Shown: positions 10,218 through 23,600 of the stretch, piece after piece
Layout of the letters: each line of letters opens with the position of its first letter
Position numbering within the stretch: position 1 is the stretch's first letter
Translations under genes and position numbers: made by a program
Origin: Quillaja saponaria
Taxonomy: Eukaryota > Streptophyta > Magnoliopsida > Fabales > Quillajaceae
Assembly (NCBI GenBank): GCA_029379385.1
Contig: CM055605.1
Span: forward strand, 12,497,001 to 12,561,000
Direction of reading: 5' to 3'
DNA length: 64,000 nt
Notes under the pieces: model-generated
The model's database searches: none
What the model saw: the letters and a program-made list of their open reading frames with translations, nothing else
What the model was told of the DNA's origin: nothing

Positions 10218-13200
10218 ATGATGAGCTGGTACAGAAGAGTCGAGCTCATTGAAGAACCTCACTACCACTACTTCCCGTCACTCTTGTTCAAAGAAACCTC
10301 CTTTGTCGCTCCCAAAGCCTTAGCTCTCCCATCATTCATTGAAGAAGATCTCGATGTTGGGTTCGCTCTCAACCTCCTTAAACCCTGTTCTGTTTCTAGT
10401 TCGTTGGAAGTTTTTGGCTCAGTCACTGACCTGATACGCATTGATCACTATACGCCGTCGTTTTATGCTCAGAAGCGAATTCAGCGACTGGAGGAGCTTA
10501 GGAATGAGTTCTACTTGAAAAGCCTTAGCGACCGAGTCAGTGAGTTGGAATCGCGATTCGATCGGGTTTTCAGCCCCAGGATCAAGGGTCGTGAACCTGG
10601 AGCGGAAGTACGAGTGGACGGCGGAGATCAAGAGTCCCGAGAAGAATGGGTTTGATCGGAAGTACAAATTGGCGGCGGAGATCAAAGAAGCGAAGGAGAA
10701 AAACGAGGTGAAGAAAGGAGGTGTGGAGAAGAACTACAAATGGACGGCTGAGATTAAGGGGAAGGGGGACAATGATGCGATCTTAAGGACGTACACGTTC
10801 AAAGCATCGAGCGGTGGTGCAGTTGACAGTAGCGGATCGGATAAGAAAGAGAAGGAGAAGGAGAAGGAGAAGGAGAAGGAGAAGAAGACTAAGAAGGATA
10901 AGAGTGAAACGCGTCTGGCTGAGATTGAAGAGCCCAATGCTCATGGGACAGTGGTTTTAAGACAGGTAAGGAAAATTATAAACTTTGAGCTTTAATTGTC
11001 GGCTTTCAATTTCTGTAGAATCATGTGTGGTTGTATGCTGCTGTATTGTATTGTTTATGGATTCGTACCCATTGTTCAAATAGTGGGTCGTTGTTAATAT
11101 GACCAAAACAATAAAAAAGGACAGAATTTTTGAAAGTGATAACAGTGGCTTCAGGGACTAAATTCTATTGAATTGGCACGTCCTTTACTCCTGGTAGATT
11201 CAGTTGTGTCAGAAGAAAGACCTCTTTAAAGTTCTCTAATTTCAGTTATGTAGTTAGTTGTGGTGCGTAAGTCTTCAGAAGGCTATAATGCAATTGCCCT
11301 TGTGAGGTGGAGGCTTTTGATTTATCTGTCATTGTTATGTACAGGAGGAATTTCTGATCAAAGGAAAAAAAAAGAATTAAGGATGACAAATGACAAATGT
11401 TGACAAATGTAAAGTTTTGTTTTGATTAAAAGGTCAGCTGTTAGCTTTTCATGCCATGCGCATGGTAAGGGAATGGCTGGATCAGAATGGGTTGGTTAAA
11501 ATGAGATGTCCAACAAATGTAATGCTAGTCTGATAAGTGTGTGAAGTGCGGACATGTGCTCCACTTTAGCAGTACCATCTTGAATATAGTATAATTGGTT
11601 CATTTGATTTTCTAGTTTAAGCCTGGAGAATGTAAATGCCTGCTTTTCTTCATGATACTTGAGACTGCGAACGTTCTACTCTTTTTATATGCATCAAAAA
11701 TTTCCTTTTTTGTTTCTCTCTTATTTTTGTCAAGAAATTACTGACTCGAAATCAATGTGGAGCCTTGTTTTCTACTTATTAGAAGTTCTTCAACCTTGAA
11801 TATTTGTTGAATAGAGAATGACTTTTAATGACAGAATATACGTACTGTTTTAGAGATTTCCATACTATTCAAAAGAAAAGGTTTAAGCATTTCAAATTGT
11901 TGTTGCAATATAAAATGGAGAATGGACTAAAAGTTCTATGGAAATTTTTAAACATTATCTTTTTTGATGTAGAGAATAAGAATGTTACTCAAACTAAAGG
12001 TTTTACCTGTTCTACCAGTCTTAAGATCAACATGATTAACTGAACATCTATAATTTCTCCTCTCGGATTATATTGTTTATAGGTTTGTTCCAGGATTCAA
12101 TGAGTGGATTGTCGCTTGTGAAAATTAACAACTGGAAGATTAGAGAGTGACAATGGAATGTTTGTAGTCTGGCCTGGGACAAAATTTTGGAATACCATCA
12201 TATCTTGACTTTTTCTCAGCTAGTACACTTCAATGCCGCAAATGTGGTGATACTTATATCAGTTTTCTCAGAGCAAAATACCTTTTAAAAGTGCAACGAA
12301 TTCAGTTTTCTTTTTGGTGTTGCCGATGTGTTCAAAGAATGCTATGACATCATTGCCCATGTGATTGATCTGTCTTTCTTTAGGTACTGCAAGATTTATC
12401 TGATAAAAAATTAAGCCATTAGTAGCTAAATTTCAGTTTTGCTTTTGATTATAAGATCAGTTGTTAGCTCTTCATAACATAACCATGGTTAAGAAATGGC
12501 ATGATCAGAATGGATTGCTAAGATGGGTTGGCAGGCCAACAAAATATTTTGAGAACCTGATAGCATGTCCACTACAGCACTAAGCAGTGTCATCTTAGAT
12601 ATAATACTGGTTCATTCGATTTAGCTGTCACAAGAATTTCTTTTTAAGCATTGAATCAATACATGCATTATGGCATATACTTTATACATTGTTTAACATA
12701 AGTGTGTATAGTTCTTTTATGAATTTAAAATTGAGAGTTTCTGGATAGGCATCTTTTTTTCTCAGTTTACTTCTTTATTGATGAGATTACCATCCAAACT
12801 AATGGAAATTTTAAAATAATGTGGATAAACAATACCTAATTTTTCTAGACTTATGCATACTGATAATATTCTCGTTTTTGCTTCTATGTTCTTCCAACAC
12901 TTCCTATTTTGCCAAAAGCTGCATATGTCATAAATCAAATGTGGGAATATTTGGTTTGCTTATTAGAATACTTGAGAGAACTTAGTCCTGTAACCATGAT
13001 TGATTGTCAGATTGAGGTCACTTTAAGAACATACAATTCGTAAGACAACGTCAGGTTTTCTACGGAGAATGAACTAAAAGTTACAGGGATAGTTTTAAAC
13101 ATAATCTTGTTAGTGAAGAATATTACTGTGATGATATTATTTCTGAATGCTGCAAAATCTACTATCTATTCTTCACAGTTTTTAGCGAAATTAGCATGTC

Positions 13201-14705
13201 ATGTACTGGCCCCTTGTTTCTTTTCCCTTCATTTTTTTTGAGGGGTGGAGGGGAGGGTGTTGGCAGGGGAATCATTATTGAAGTCTGTACTATGGCATTT
13301 TAAACATGGCACGAACTTTGATTGATAAAGCTAAAACAGTAAGAGGTGGAGTGTAAATGCATGACAGTTTTGTGATTTTTTTTTTTTTTTTTTTTTTCTC
13401 TTTTCTGTCCCACACTCTTGCACTCTGCAGATCCTCTCTATTTTCACTTCTCCAAGCTTATGTCTCTATTTTGAAGCTGCACTTGTATATCAACACCATC
13501 AACTAAAACTTACTATCTCCTATTCTTTTTTTTTATTTTTTTGTAAGTTGGGGGTGGGGTGAAAGGGAGGGGGGGGGGGTATGGTGGGGGTGAGTAAGGT
13601 TGGACTTAGGATCAGTCAATTCTTTGGTTGAGCAGACTGTAAATTCTAGTGATGTTCTATTTGAATTATATTAGTTTACTGAAGCCTTGTATCCTATTTT
13701 CTTGTCATGTAAGGCATTTGCAAAGAGGTTTGGAGCTATTCAAAATGGCAAGGGCAAGAAGAAGGAACTATCTCCTCAAGATGCAGCACTGATTATCCAG
13801 ATGACCTTCAGAGCTTATTTGATCCGCAGGTCACAGGCTCTTCGAGCTCTCAGAGAACTGGCTGTTGCAAAGTCAAAGTTAAAGGAAATCAGATCTCTGT
13901 TCAATAATTTTGCATATCGCTCTCGAATAGCACGTGATGCAGTAGAATGCCAAAAATTCTCAGAGAAAATTATTGTCTTGCTCCTCACTGTTGATGCTAT
14001 TGAGGTGAGAATGTTCATAGACTTCGTCATTAGTATTGGACACGTTCTTGATAATCCCTGTCATCAGAATTTATGAGCAGCACTAGTTAGTTTCTTCATT
14101 GTCTTCCCTTCATATATCTCAATGAGAAATCAGAATGCGATTAGTGATATTTGTTTCTGGAAAATACTATCATACAGAAATAGAAATATAGTTACCTTCG
14201 TGATCATAGATTACGTATGTTTTGTCAAAAAATGTTCACTGTTTTTCTCAGTTGGAAACTAGGACTAGGATATTTTCTTTGGTAATCATGTTATATTAGT
14301 ATAGCAACTTGAGAATTAGTAGCAATTTTAAGTGAAACTTTGTCATGTTTGGAAAATTTGAAAGGAAAACTGATAGAAAAAGAAGAAACTGTAATTAGCT
14401 GTAAGGTTGTAGATGATAATTAGAAAACTATTATTTAGCTGGTCCTCTGGCAGGAATTGATGTTTTCAATTGTATAGGGAGCTGATCCAATGGTTAGAGC
14501 TGCAAAGAGGTCAATGATCGATGAGCTGGAAGCATTGCTTGATGTGGTTGATCCCCAACCTCCTGGAAAATCACTTTCCATGAGGAGGAGGACATTTGAT
14601 ATGCCAGATGGTCTCATCCGAAAGGAAATTGCAGAAGGTGTTACACAGGTTGTCCAACTGCTCAATGATGAAGAGAACAACAGCAGCACCTTTGAAGCAT
14701 GCTAA
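10218..14705 (+). CDS. BAG7: BAG-family co-chaperone, BAG7 type, with a 1-base frameshift in exon 1
   Basis: BAG proteins bind Hsp70-type chaperones through a helical BAG domain. Plant BAG7 is known as an ER-located member that acts in the unfolded protein and heat/cold response. Exons read as 10218-10965, 13714-14004 and 14478-14705, all bounded by GT-AG introns (2748 and 473 nt), about 421 residues in all. Visible parts: an N-terminal region starting MMSWYRRVELIEEPH; three repeats of the type (K)YxWTAEIK (ERKYEWTAEIK, DRKYKLAAEIK, EKNYKWTAEIK); a KEKEKEK basic-acidic tract; an IQ motif (LIIQMTFRAYLIRRSQ) that should bind calmodulin; then the BAG domain across exons 2-3. The frame changes between SRFDRVFS and VVNLERKYEW: one base too many lies near 10567-10577 (TTTT or CCCC run). 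This is either a sequence error or a true lesion that would truncate the protein before its IQ and BAG domains. ATG at 10218 or 10221 is the start. Confidence 0.85.
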
Positions 14706-14971
14706 TGAGATTGATATAATCTGTCTTTACTGACGTTCCCTCTGGTGTTGTAGTAATGTTCTAATCTGTATCTGCGTTTATAAAAATTTGAAAACTTGTA
14801 ACTTGCTTTTCTTCTATTGGTTTATGTTTTGCACTGCTTGAACGTCTCTCTGTCTGGTTGAAGAGGGTTGCTAGTTATGTTTAGACTTATGTATTGCTTC
14901 TGACATGTTCAAATATTTAATTTTGTGAAACCCTATAACACTTAGTAGTTTGTAACAATCCTTTATGCTAT
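14706..14971 (+). other. BAG7 3' flank
   Basis: Sequence between the BAG7 stop and the Harbinger insertion. It must hold the 3' untranslated region. T-rich stretches suit plant polyadenylation signals, but no single site is decisive. Confidence 0.4.
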
Positions 14972-14974
14972 TTA
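14972..14974. repeat. TTA target duplication, left (Harbinger)
   Basis: TTA directly before ggggctgtttg. It matches the TTA at 31902-31904 that follows the other terminus. Confidence 0.75.
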
Positions 14975-15841
14975 GGGGCTGTTTGTTTTGGGTAATAAAT
15001 TTTTTTTAGCTAGGAAAACGCAGTCTGGAAGACATTATGTCAATGTTTGTTTTACAAGTTGAAATTTTAAACACGTGCAAAATTTTTTTTCTTAGGCATA
15101 AATTTGGCCCTTTTTGTCCGAAGAATGTAGGAATGTTATATCTTCCGTGATAGGTGTTTATATTTTTTCTCACATGAGGGAAAAAAAAATTAGATAAAAT
15201 GACCTTTTTACTTACTATTTTAAATGCTATAGTACCAAATCCGTCAAATGAAAACCCAATAGTCTCTACTTCTCTATTATTCACCTTCATATTCTTTTTC
15301 GATATCAATCTTAACTTAGTTGAAAATAGAAGAGATAAGGTCTCTATTTTGTTGGAATGCAACTATTCATCTAATAAGAAGCCTAGTGCTTTTTTTCCGT
15401 TGGTGTTTGCAAAGCTAAAAAAGGAATTCATCTTTGTTGTCAGTTGAGGCCTCAATCAGGTAAGTTACTGAATTTTTCTTTTTCATGTATGTGAAGCTGG
15501 TACTAAATGTGCATATTTGGGTTACAGTTTTCTGAAATTGGGATTCTAGGATATTACAAAATTGAGATTATAGGGTTTTCAGAAATTGGGGTTTAATTGA
15601 TAGTTATTGACTATAATGCTAGCAAGAAAAATAAAGAATAAGGGTAGCTTTTCTGCTTTTCTTCTGTGAGTCTTTCTAGATAGGCTAGATATTCAAACAA
15701 GTAGCTATCTTCCTCATTAGTCCATATTCTTCTTTTAGAAGTTCCATTAATCTTCTTACATAAGTTGCTTAGTTCAATTAATCTAGATGTTTTGTTTATA
15801 TTAGAAAGACCAACTCTTAGTTCCTTTAGTTTGGTTAGTTT

Positions 15842-16320
15842 GGTTGGATGTTTTGTTGGCGGTTGATGTAATGTTTTTAGAAAATAGATGAGAACTTGTT
15901 ACTGTCTTTTTGATAAAAAGACCAATTGATTTTTTGTATTGTTGACTTTATAGTACTAGATAGCTAGTTTTTTGTGTTTTTTGGTTTTTTTTTTTTTTTT
16001 AATGGTCTAATAAAGCTACTCCATGCACTCCCCAATTTCCAACCAATAAATGAACATTGCTCTAAAGCTAGAAAACCTAGAATTTAGTTGGATGTTTCGT
16101 TAACTGTTAATGCAATGTTTTTGGAAAATAGATGAAAACTTGTTACTATCTTTTTGATAGAAGGACCAACTGATTTCTAGTATTATTGACTTTATAGTAC
16201 AAGATAACTAGTTTTTTGTATTTTTTTTTTATCGTCTACTTAAGGTACTTTCCGCATTCCTCAATTTCTAACCAATAAATAAACATTGCTCTTAAGCCAG
16301 AAAACCTAGAGTTTAGTTAA
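15842..16320. repeat. Tandem duplication of about 246 bp inside the Harbinger
   Basis: Two adjacent copies, each running from ggatgtttygtt through aaaatagatga, aacttgttact, gactttatagtac, ccaataaat and gaaaacctaga, offset by about 246 bases. Copies are perhaps 80 percent alike by eye. Non-coding. Confidence 0.75.
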
Positions 16321-17544
16321 TTAAAAAAGAAGACACTCAAGATTGTTCAATATTTAATTTAACAATTAAAGTATATTGTAACTATTTTTGTACTAGATTA
16401 ATGTTCCACTTTTATTTTTAATTTCAAAAACTTGATATTAGTTCCTATTCTCCTATGCATAAATACTAATTAAGTAGCAAGCTTGAAAGAACCTTCACCT
16501 TCCTAAAAATATAGGACTTCCCCACTTCATATATATATATCACCAAGAAAGCTTCTCAAATCTATTTCCACAAAACTAGCTTGCTAGCTTAAGCAACAAT
16601 CACTTACAATTGCAACAAGCAGGTGTTTAATGGTCATAGGCTGTTTCCTTCCTCAGTTACCACAAAACCTAAGGTCTAAGTTCATGGATGTGAAATGAGA
16701 ACCTTCTATACTTTGTATATATACCTAATTTCTTCTTATATAAACATATATATACAACTTCTTTCCTAGCTACTCTTTTTGCTAAGATCAAACTTCACAA
16801 CTTTGAACCAAAATCCATCTCCCAATTCACAATTCACAAATTATAACACAATAATAATATTGTTGCCTATCAAGTATATACATTTATTCAGATTCTTATA
16901 GTACTTTCTCTATCACATTATATATTCCTATAAACAATACCCTTAGTAAAGAGTGTCACCAGTTTTTTCTCTTTTTATACTCCTTCCATTTTGCTTAGTA
17001 AAAATTAGTGTGATTGATTTGTGCTTTGACACCCCTTAGACTAGTGTACTAATACAACATTGTTTTCTTATCTCACATAATCTCTCAATTGATACCATTG
17101 ACAAAGAATAGGAAGGTTCTACTCTATTAGACTAGTGCACATATAATATTGATCCTTATACTATTTGGTTTTCTTTTGGATGTTAGATAGTGGATTTCAT
17201 ACCATTGATAAAGAAGAGGAAGGTTCTACTTTGATTGTTGCTGCATCTTGAATAGACTGACCTTGCTAATACTGGGTTGCATAGTTCTTATAGTTTATGA
17301 AATGTCCATTAAGAATTAAAAAAAAAAGAAAAAAAGGATGCTTATAGTAGTATCATTAAGAATATGAATTTTCATAGAATTGGAATTTTAAGTGATTTAG
17401 TTTGCATAGAGAATTGTAGGATGGATAGAAAAAAAATTAGGAACTTAATGTTGTATGCTTAGGGGGCTTGGAGGTCTAGTGCCCTAGGAATATGGCTATT
17501 GAAGAGATGGTAGTAATTGATCCCAATGTAATGACTCATCATGA

Positions 17545-18581
17545 AAAATTCAAACTATGAAGAGGAAATTCATGAGAATAACTGAGATCTTAAGTAGAGT
17601 TATTGACAAAAATTATACACTCTATATTAAGGTGCCAAAAGCTCCTTTTCAAGCAACCATAACCCATTCAAGAGAACAAAAATGATGGTAGGTGAATTAT
17701 TTTTAAAGTAAACCCATTTTTTTTTAACAAATTTGTAATTTAATAAGTATCTCTAAAATAAGTCATATATAGTCTTACTAATTTAATCTCTTGTATGTTC
17801 TTATAGGAATTGTGTGGATGCACTTGTGGCACCCACATCAAAGTGAATGTGCTGAGTGCAGATAGGCCTAGGTTAAGGCTTAGGAAGATAAAATTTCAAC
17901 TGATGTATTAGGAGTTTGTACACCTGATATGCAATTCATGTATTTGTTGGTTAGATAGGAGGGTTCTGCTGCTGACTTTAGGGTTCCGAGAGATGCAATC
18001 TCTAGCAGGAACTAGTTGATTATCCTTCAAGGTAAACAAAATAATTAGTGCAGTTGTTAATATACTAAGTTATAGGTACTTATATCTAACTTCAATTAAA
18101 ACAATACTACAATTTTTTTTAGTAGTTATTTATTATCTTTGTGATGCTGGGTACATAAATTGTCTTGGTTTCCTTGTACCTTATGGAGGGACAAGGTACC
18201 ACTTGAAGGAATGGGGGATAGGTCTTTTACCTAACACTGTACAAGAGTACTTCAATATGAAACATTTTTTAGTTAGAATATTATTGAGAGGGTATTTAAA
18301 ATGCTGAAGAGTAGATAGAGGATACTTAGGGAGAAATCCTACTACCTTTCAAGATGTTGTTTAGGATTATAACAGCATGTGCCCTGCTGCATAATCATAT
18401 TAGAAGGGAGATGCCTGTGAACTCTTATGAAGCAGAGGTTGAAAAGGATGATGTAAATCTAAATGAAGAAGATGAAAGCAAAGTCAGATATATGGAAGCA
18501 AGTGAGGCTTGGACTGCAATGAGGGATAACTTGATAGATGATATGTTTACTAATTGGAGGCCTAATTTGAACAATAAATAA
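17545..18581 (+). pseudogene. PIF/Harbinger DDE transposase (DDE_Tnp_4 type), decayed
   Basis: Fragments in family order are visible. MKRKFMRITEILSRVI lies at about 17559. After a probable intron (about 17690-17805) NCVDALVGTHIKVNVLSADR follows; the consensus is GCxGALDGTHI, so the first catalytic aspartate survives in VDAL while the D of DGTHI has become V. Then come LCDAGYINCLGFLVP-like sequence at about 18137, YHLKEWG at about 18200, EYFNMKH at about 18248 and an intact C-terminal piece (18354-18581; LFRIITACALLHNHIRREMP to MFTNWRPN). The protein would catalyse cut-and-paste movement together with the ORF1 protein. Stops and frame changes at several points, including within 17900-18010, show it is dead. 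Confidence 0.75.
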
Positions 18582-18924
18582 TTTTTTATTTTTATTTTAC
18601 ATGATGTATAAAGCGGTTGTGGATATTCAAATTTTTATGTTTGTTTGTTTATTTAATGGAAATCAATAATTAGCATTCTTGCAAATAATTTATGTAATAA
18701 ATGACTTATACGTCTTATTGGTTTTATTTATGAAAAATTATAGTTATCTTACAAGTTGGATTGTGTGTTTTGTTGCATAATTATGTAATAGGTTTTTGTT
18801 TAAATATGGTTGGTTGCCTTTATAACTGTTTAGTTGATATTGAATGTTGGTTTGTGTGGTTTGCTCCATAATTGTTTACTAAGGTTTTTATTTAAATACG
18901 TTATGCATAATTGTTTAGATATGA

Positions 18925-19064
18925 ATGCACAAAGAAAATAGAAAGGGACCGGTAAAACCAAACATCGTTGGACTGCTATAAAGGATTCCATGCTAGTAGA
19001 ATGAATGAAAAATTTACCAAATTCAGGAAAGTGGAAGTCAGATAATGAGACATTTAAGGCAGGT
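18925..19064 (+). pseudogene. Harbinger ORF1 (Myb/SANT-like), first half
   Basis: The frame reads TKHRWTAIKDSMLVE, then a stop, then MKNLPNSGKWKSDNETFKAG. This matches the Myb/SANT-like DNA-binding domain of plant Harbinger ORF1 proteins (xWTxxED..LVExL...GGWKxDNGTFxxGY). The match stops exactly at GCAGG(T), where the CACTA element begins. The continuation, starting with Y, lies 10.6 kb away at 29688. Confidence 0.7.
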
Positions 19065-19559
19065 AACTACCTAAAATTACCCAATCTGTGTCTACAATAA
19101 AGCAAACTTAAAAAATACAAATACAAATATAAGCTATTTGCATATGGAATTAGAGTTTCCACGTCCGCAAAAAAGCAACCTTTGACAAGCAAAAAATAAA
19201 AATTACAGAGGCTAAAAAAACTTAACAACCAGACGTAGATAATGAGACATTTTGGAGTCATATTTCGCGAAACCATCTGCTTATGTCATTCAATACATGC
19301 TTATGCTTTTTGTTATTATGTATTGGCGCCATTTTCAGTACAACTTATTAGCCTTTGCATGGTGGCAAACATAGTTATTTTCAATTGGCTCCATTTTTGC
19401 CAAATTTATCTGCATTTATGTTAATCTCAGTTGCATCTGTAATACAGATGACGAAACTAATAAAGTATTATTTTTAAAAATATATTCTTACTGCGTCAGC
19501 CACTTAGTGTATCTGCGTCTGCAGTAGCAAATGCAAAAAGTCTACTTAGTTTGAATCTC

Positions 19560-20603
19560 AGATCGCGTCTCTTTCTCCTTATTCCTCTTCTTCCACCATT
19601 GCTGCTCCATTGTGCTCTGCCCAGTCATTCAATGTCCTCACCAACATCTGTTGAACTTCCTTATCACCATCCATCGAGTCTTCTAGGAGAACCACTACGT
19701 ACTTGTAGGTATGTTGTATATATATTTTTATGCATTGCTTTGTATTGTTGGCTAACTATATAGATCTGAAACTTTCTTTCTTCAATATAATACATTGCTT
19801 ACTCACACAATGATAAATTCTTGTGTAGTTATGCATAGATTAGTATATATGAGAAATAAGGTATTAATATTGTATTGTTATATATGATTTAGGTAGGGAA
19901 TGAATTAAAATCATGGTGTAGAAGGGAGCCTATTACTAATGATTGAAAAATTAACCAAAAACATAATTAGCTAGTGCCTAGCTTGTCCGAACTCTTATAT
20001 ATTAATTAGATTTATAATTTCTTAAGTATTAAACATTTTCTTAAATAAATCTTAATGAGTTTAAGTCTAATTAAAGATCCAAATGTCTTAAAACCTTGAA
20101 AATATTTTTTTTCATGCCTTAAAATATGAAAAATATTAATTTAATTAAGTCTAATAAAAATCCAAGTAGCTAGATAGGTAAAGTACAAATCATACAACTT
20201 AATTCTAGCTAGTAATAAATTCTAAAGAGTTTAAGTCCAATAAAAATTAATTCATATGCCTTAAAACCTCATAAATATTTTTATCCAAATGCTTTATGTA
20301 ATAAATTCTTGAAATTAAATATATATATATATTTAATTGACTAAATCTAACAAAATTTGAACATAAAATAAGAAAAGGAAAGCCCCAATAAATGCTAAAC
20401 TTCTAAACTTTAAAATAATAGCTTCTAAATCATAGCCATACACAATCCTAACTAACTGAACTTTGAAGAAATTATTTTAGCTATTTATGTAGGTACTTAA
20501 TTATTGTTATTCCCTTATAAATAATTTTTACATTCAATTATTACCATGATCCAATTATACATTGACAGGAAGGCTTATTACATATATAATTCAATGCATT
20601 CAC
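19560..20603. other. CACTA 5' non-coding region
   Basis: No protein similarity seen. A CT-rich patch at 19560-19700 is followed by AT-rich DNA up to the solo LTR. An open frame at 19551-19763 reads as low-complexity leucine/serine sequence, and I do not call it a gene. Confidence 0.45.
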
Positions 20604-23600
20604 TATAACACCTCGGCGCATCATAAGATAAAGTATGCACCCTAGTGCCTTAATTATCCTATAATACACATAAATGCTATAGCACGTCCTACAATTTCAC
20701 CACACTCTTTTATAGGATAGATGTGTTATGACTTAATTTGTATCACAAGGAAAACTACTTATGATACATGGACTAATTCGAATGTTAATTTAATACTAGG
20801 TTATTCCTGAAATGCCATAACCCAACATACCCTTCTTAAAAAATACACACTCACTTGTACGTCAATAATTGATATATATAATTAAAAAAAATACACACTC
20901 ACTTATCAGAGCTAACGCGCTACATCATGAGGTTAACACATTAGGATTAAGGGATTAGGAAAAAAAAAAACTTTCTAAAATTCCTAAACAACAAAAGGCC
21001 TTCCAATGACTTCTTTAAATTCTTTTCTCCAGTACCTTGAAAAAACATGCAATCATTGTCTATAAAAAACTCATGCCAAAAGAATAGGAACCATAGCAGC
21101 TCAGTCTGCCATGTGAATATTTTCAAAGACAAACACTTCACTGTGTATAGGGCATCTTCCCAAAACAAATCCTTTTTTAGATCCTCCTCTACGCTATCTA
21201 GATCCACATAATCAATTTTAGGTACCATCCTGGACTCTTTATAAGCTCCATCATGGCTATGTCCTCATCCAATACTACTACTTCTACCATTGGTTCACTA
21301 ACCTCTAGTACATCCTCCACAATCTCCTCTATCACCACACCACCATCACCTCATAGACCTTGTTGACTAGGCACCCATCAGAATTATTCATAGGGTACTC
21401 CCTTACTACGGGATTCGTGTACAAGTATTCCCTAGTGAGGAATGCATACTACTGTACATGATAGGCATGACCAACTTGTTGCATACGAGACCACCAAATA
21501 GTGCTACCACTTACATACTATATATTTATAATATGAAATTAATATGAGATGCTAGTTTGAAAATAGTGAGACATAAATCTCAGTAGATATACACACACAT
21601 ATATATATATATATTTAAAATCAGAAAGGTGTCCCATTTTATAAAAATCAGAGAGATGCAGTGCATGAATGAGAAACCAATTATGAATGTGTGGACTATC
21701 CACAGATTGGGCTAGTTTGTTAGGATTTCCTAATTGGATAAGGGCTACTGAGTACTAAAGGGAAAAAATCCTTTAATAAGTCTACGTACGCTCAGACAAG
21801 AGGATCATTAGCAATTCAATCCTTACATGCACAGGTATTGTAGCCTGCCTACCCATACACTGGCTATTCAGTGACCCAGTGGCCTACAGAGGTCCACTTC
21901 AACCAGTCCGACCTACATTCTATGGTGGAAAAACAAATCACACACCATGCAATTTCGTCATAAACATCAAGCATGGAATTTTCATCATGATTTTCATCAA
22001 AATAGCATTCATGATCAATGCATGCATACAACGAAGCTTTAAGGAGTAAAAACAATAGTTTTCAACTCACGAACACCAAATCACTTTTGATAGGAATATG
22101 AATATATCTACTTGTTATCGTGTTATCCAAATTACAGTTTTGATCACAGTCCATTTTTTAGTCCTCAGTCCAATTCAAGTCCAATTGTCCAGTCCTAGTG
22201 TCTAGTCCAAGATAGTCCAGTTAAATGTCTAGTAGTTCAGGGTACGTATTAGTTCACCAATTTATCATTTTTACCTTTTTTGTCCACCTAATTTATATTC
22301 TTAGAATTAAATATATTACATATAACTATTTTTAATATCAAGCATATTCTAATAATTTTCAGCCAACAACGGTATATGCTAATTTTGGTACTTAATTATC
22401 TAAGAAAACACTAATATTTCTAACTATCCCACTTGGCCAACAATGATTTTCACCCATTCATAAACTAATTTTACTAATTAACTTTTCACTATATATACAC
22501 TTAATTTACCACTTTTGCCAACATATGATTTCTTTCTAGGAAATCCAAGTCTCGGCCACCTATGTAATTTAATCAATTTATCATGTAATTAATCTCACTG
22601 ATTCATACATAGTTAATTTTCATAGACCAATTACAACCAATTTAATACATGTATCCTTAATTTAACTAATTCAATTTTATTAACAATATGTTGCAAGGAT
22701 TCAACCTAGATCATCAATTAATTCAGACTCAAACTTTAAGAATTCAAATTTAAGAATATATATACCTCAAATTCGGCCAAAAACACCTTCATATACCTTT
22801 CGGCCAAGTCAAGATCTCTTCCCCGAGTCTCTTGATCATACATGCAATTGTATATTCGGAATCCTCACCTCGAATGAGTTACTACTCTAAGTTTCACTCA
22901 ATTCTGTCTCTTAATTTGTGTTTTATTGTACTTCCTTTCTCTCTCTCTCCCTCACAATTTTCTCTCTTAATTCATCTCTTTCTTTTTAACCTTCCTCTTG
23001 ATCCATGTTTAACCTATATATATATAAGCCCTAAGTTAATTTTCGGTTTCCTAGTCCCTCCTATATTAATTAATATTCTTAATCACATGATTACGTATTA
23101 CCTCTCATGCATTTCAAGTCTTTCCATGGGAATGACTTATATAACAAGCCACCTCCTTAATATTTTATCGTCACTTCACTCTTACAAATATATCACTTTG
23201 TATATACATTTCTCTCTCTTCATATCACACCACATCACCTTCCAAGGTCTATAAAACCGCCACCTAGACTTGTACATGCAAAGCCCTTCCTCTTCCTTCG
23301 GCCACCTCATTTTCTAACCCCTTAAACATTTGACACTTCACTCACATTCTCCTACACCCAACCGGCCACTTAACTTCTCTTACACAAATCATCAAGGTTC
23401 ATAGCTATACAATATTCTTATTGCTTATATTATTGCCATTTGTCACATTCTTACACTAATGACTTCATTTATTACACATTTATTACTCATTTGTTATTGC
23501 TTCATATCATGACCTAGCACATTGGAGCTTCTCCATCCTCCACCTATGCATTCCATGCACACAACCTTTCTAAAACCGTGGCTTGAAACATGGTTTTGGA

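Noticed and set aside
10734..10937. Minus-strand open frame rich in SFSFSF
   Set aside because: It is the antisense of the KEKEKE tract of BAG7.
13815..14030. Minus-strand open frame of 71 residues
   Set aside because: Antisense of BAG7 exon 2, which has conserved IQ/BAG sequence on the other strand.
19041..19250. Repeat of gataatgagacattt at 19041 and 19237 as a separate retro-insertion
   Set aside because: The first copy is part of Harbinger ORF1 (DNETF) and the second lies within the CACTA end; a 15-base duplication could be real but no poly-A or element body supports an insertion.
20947..21228. Minus-strand open frame beginning MVPKIDYVDLDSVEEDLKK
   Set aside because: The first 20 residues look protein-like, but the rest is hydrophobic noise and the frame lies within the solo LTR.
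22832..23254. 140-residue + strand open frame
   Set aside because: Leucine/serine/tyrosine-rich, without motifs, inside the non-coding solo LTR.
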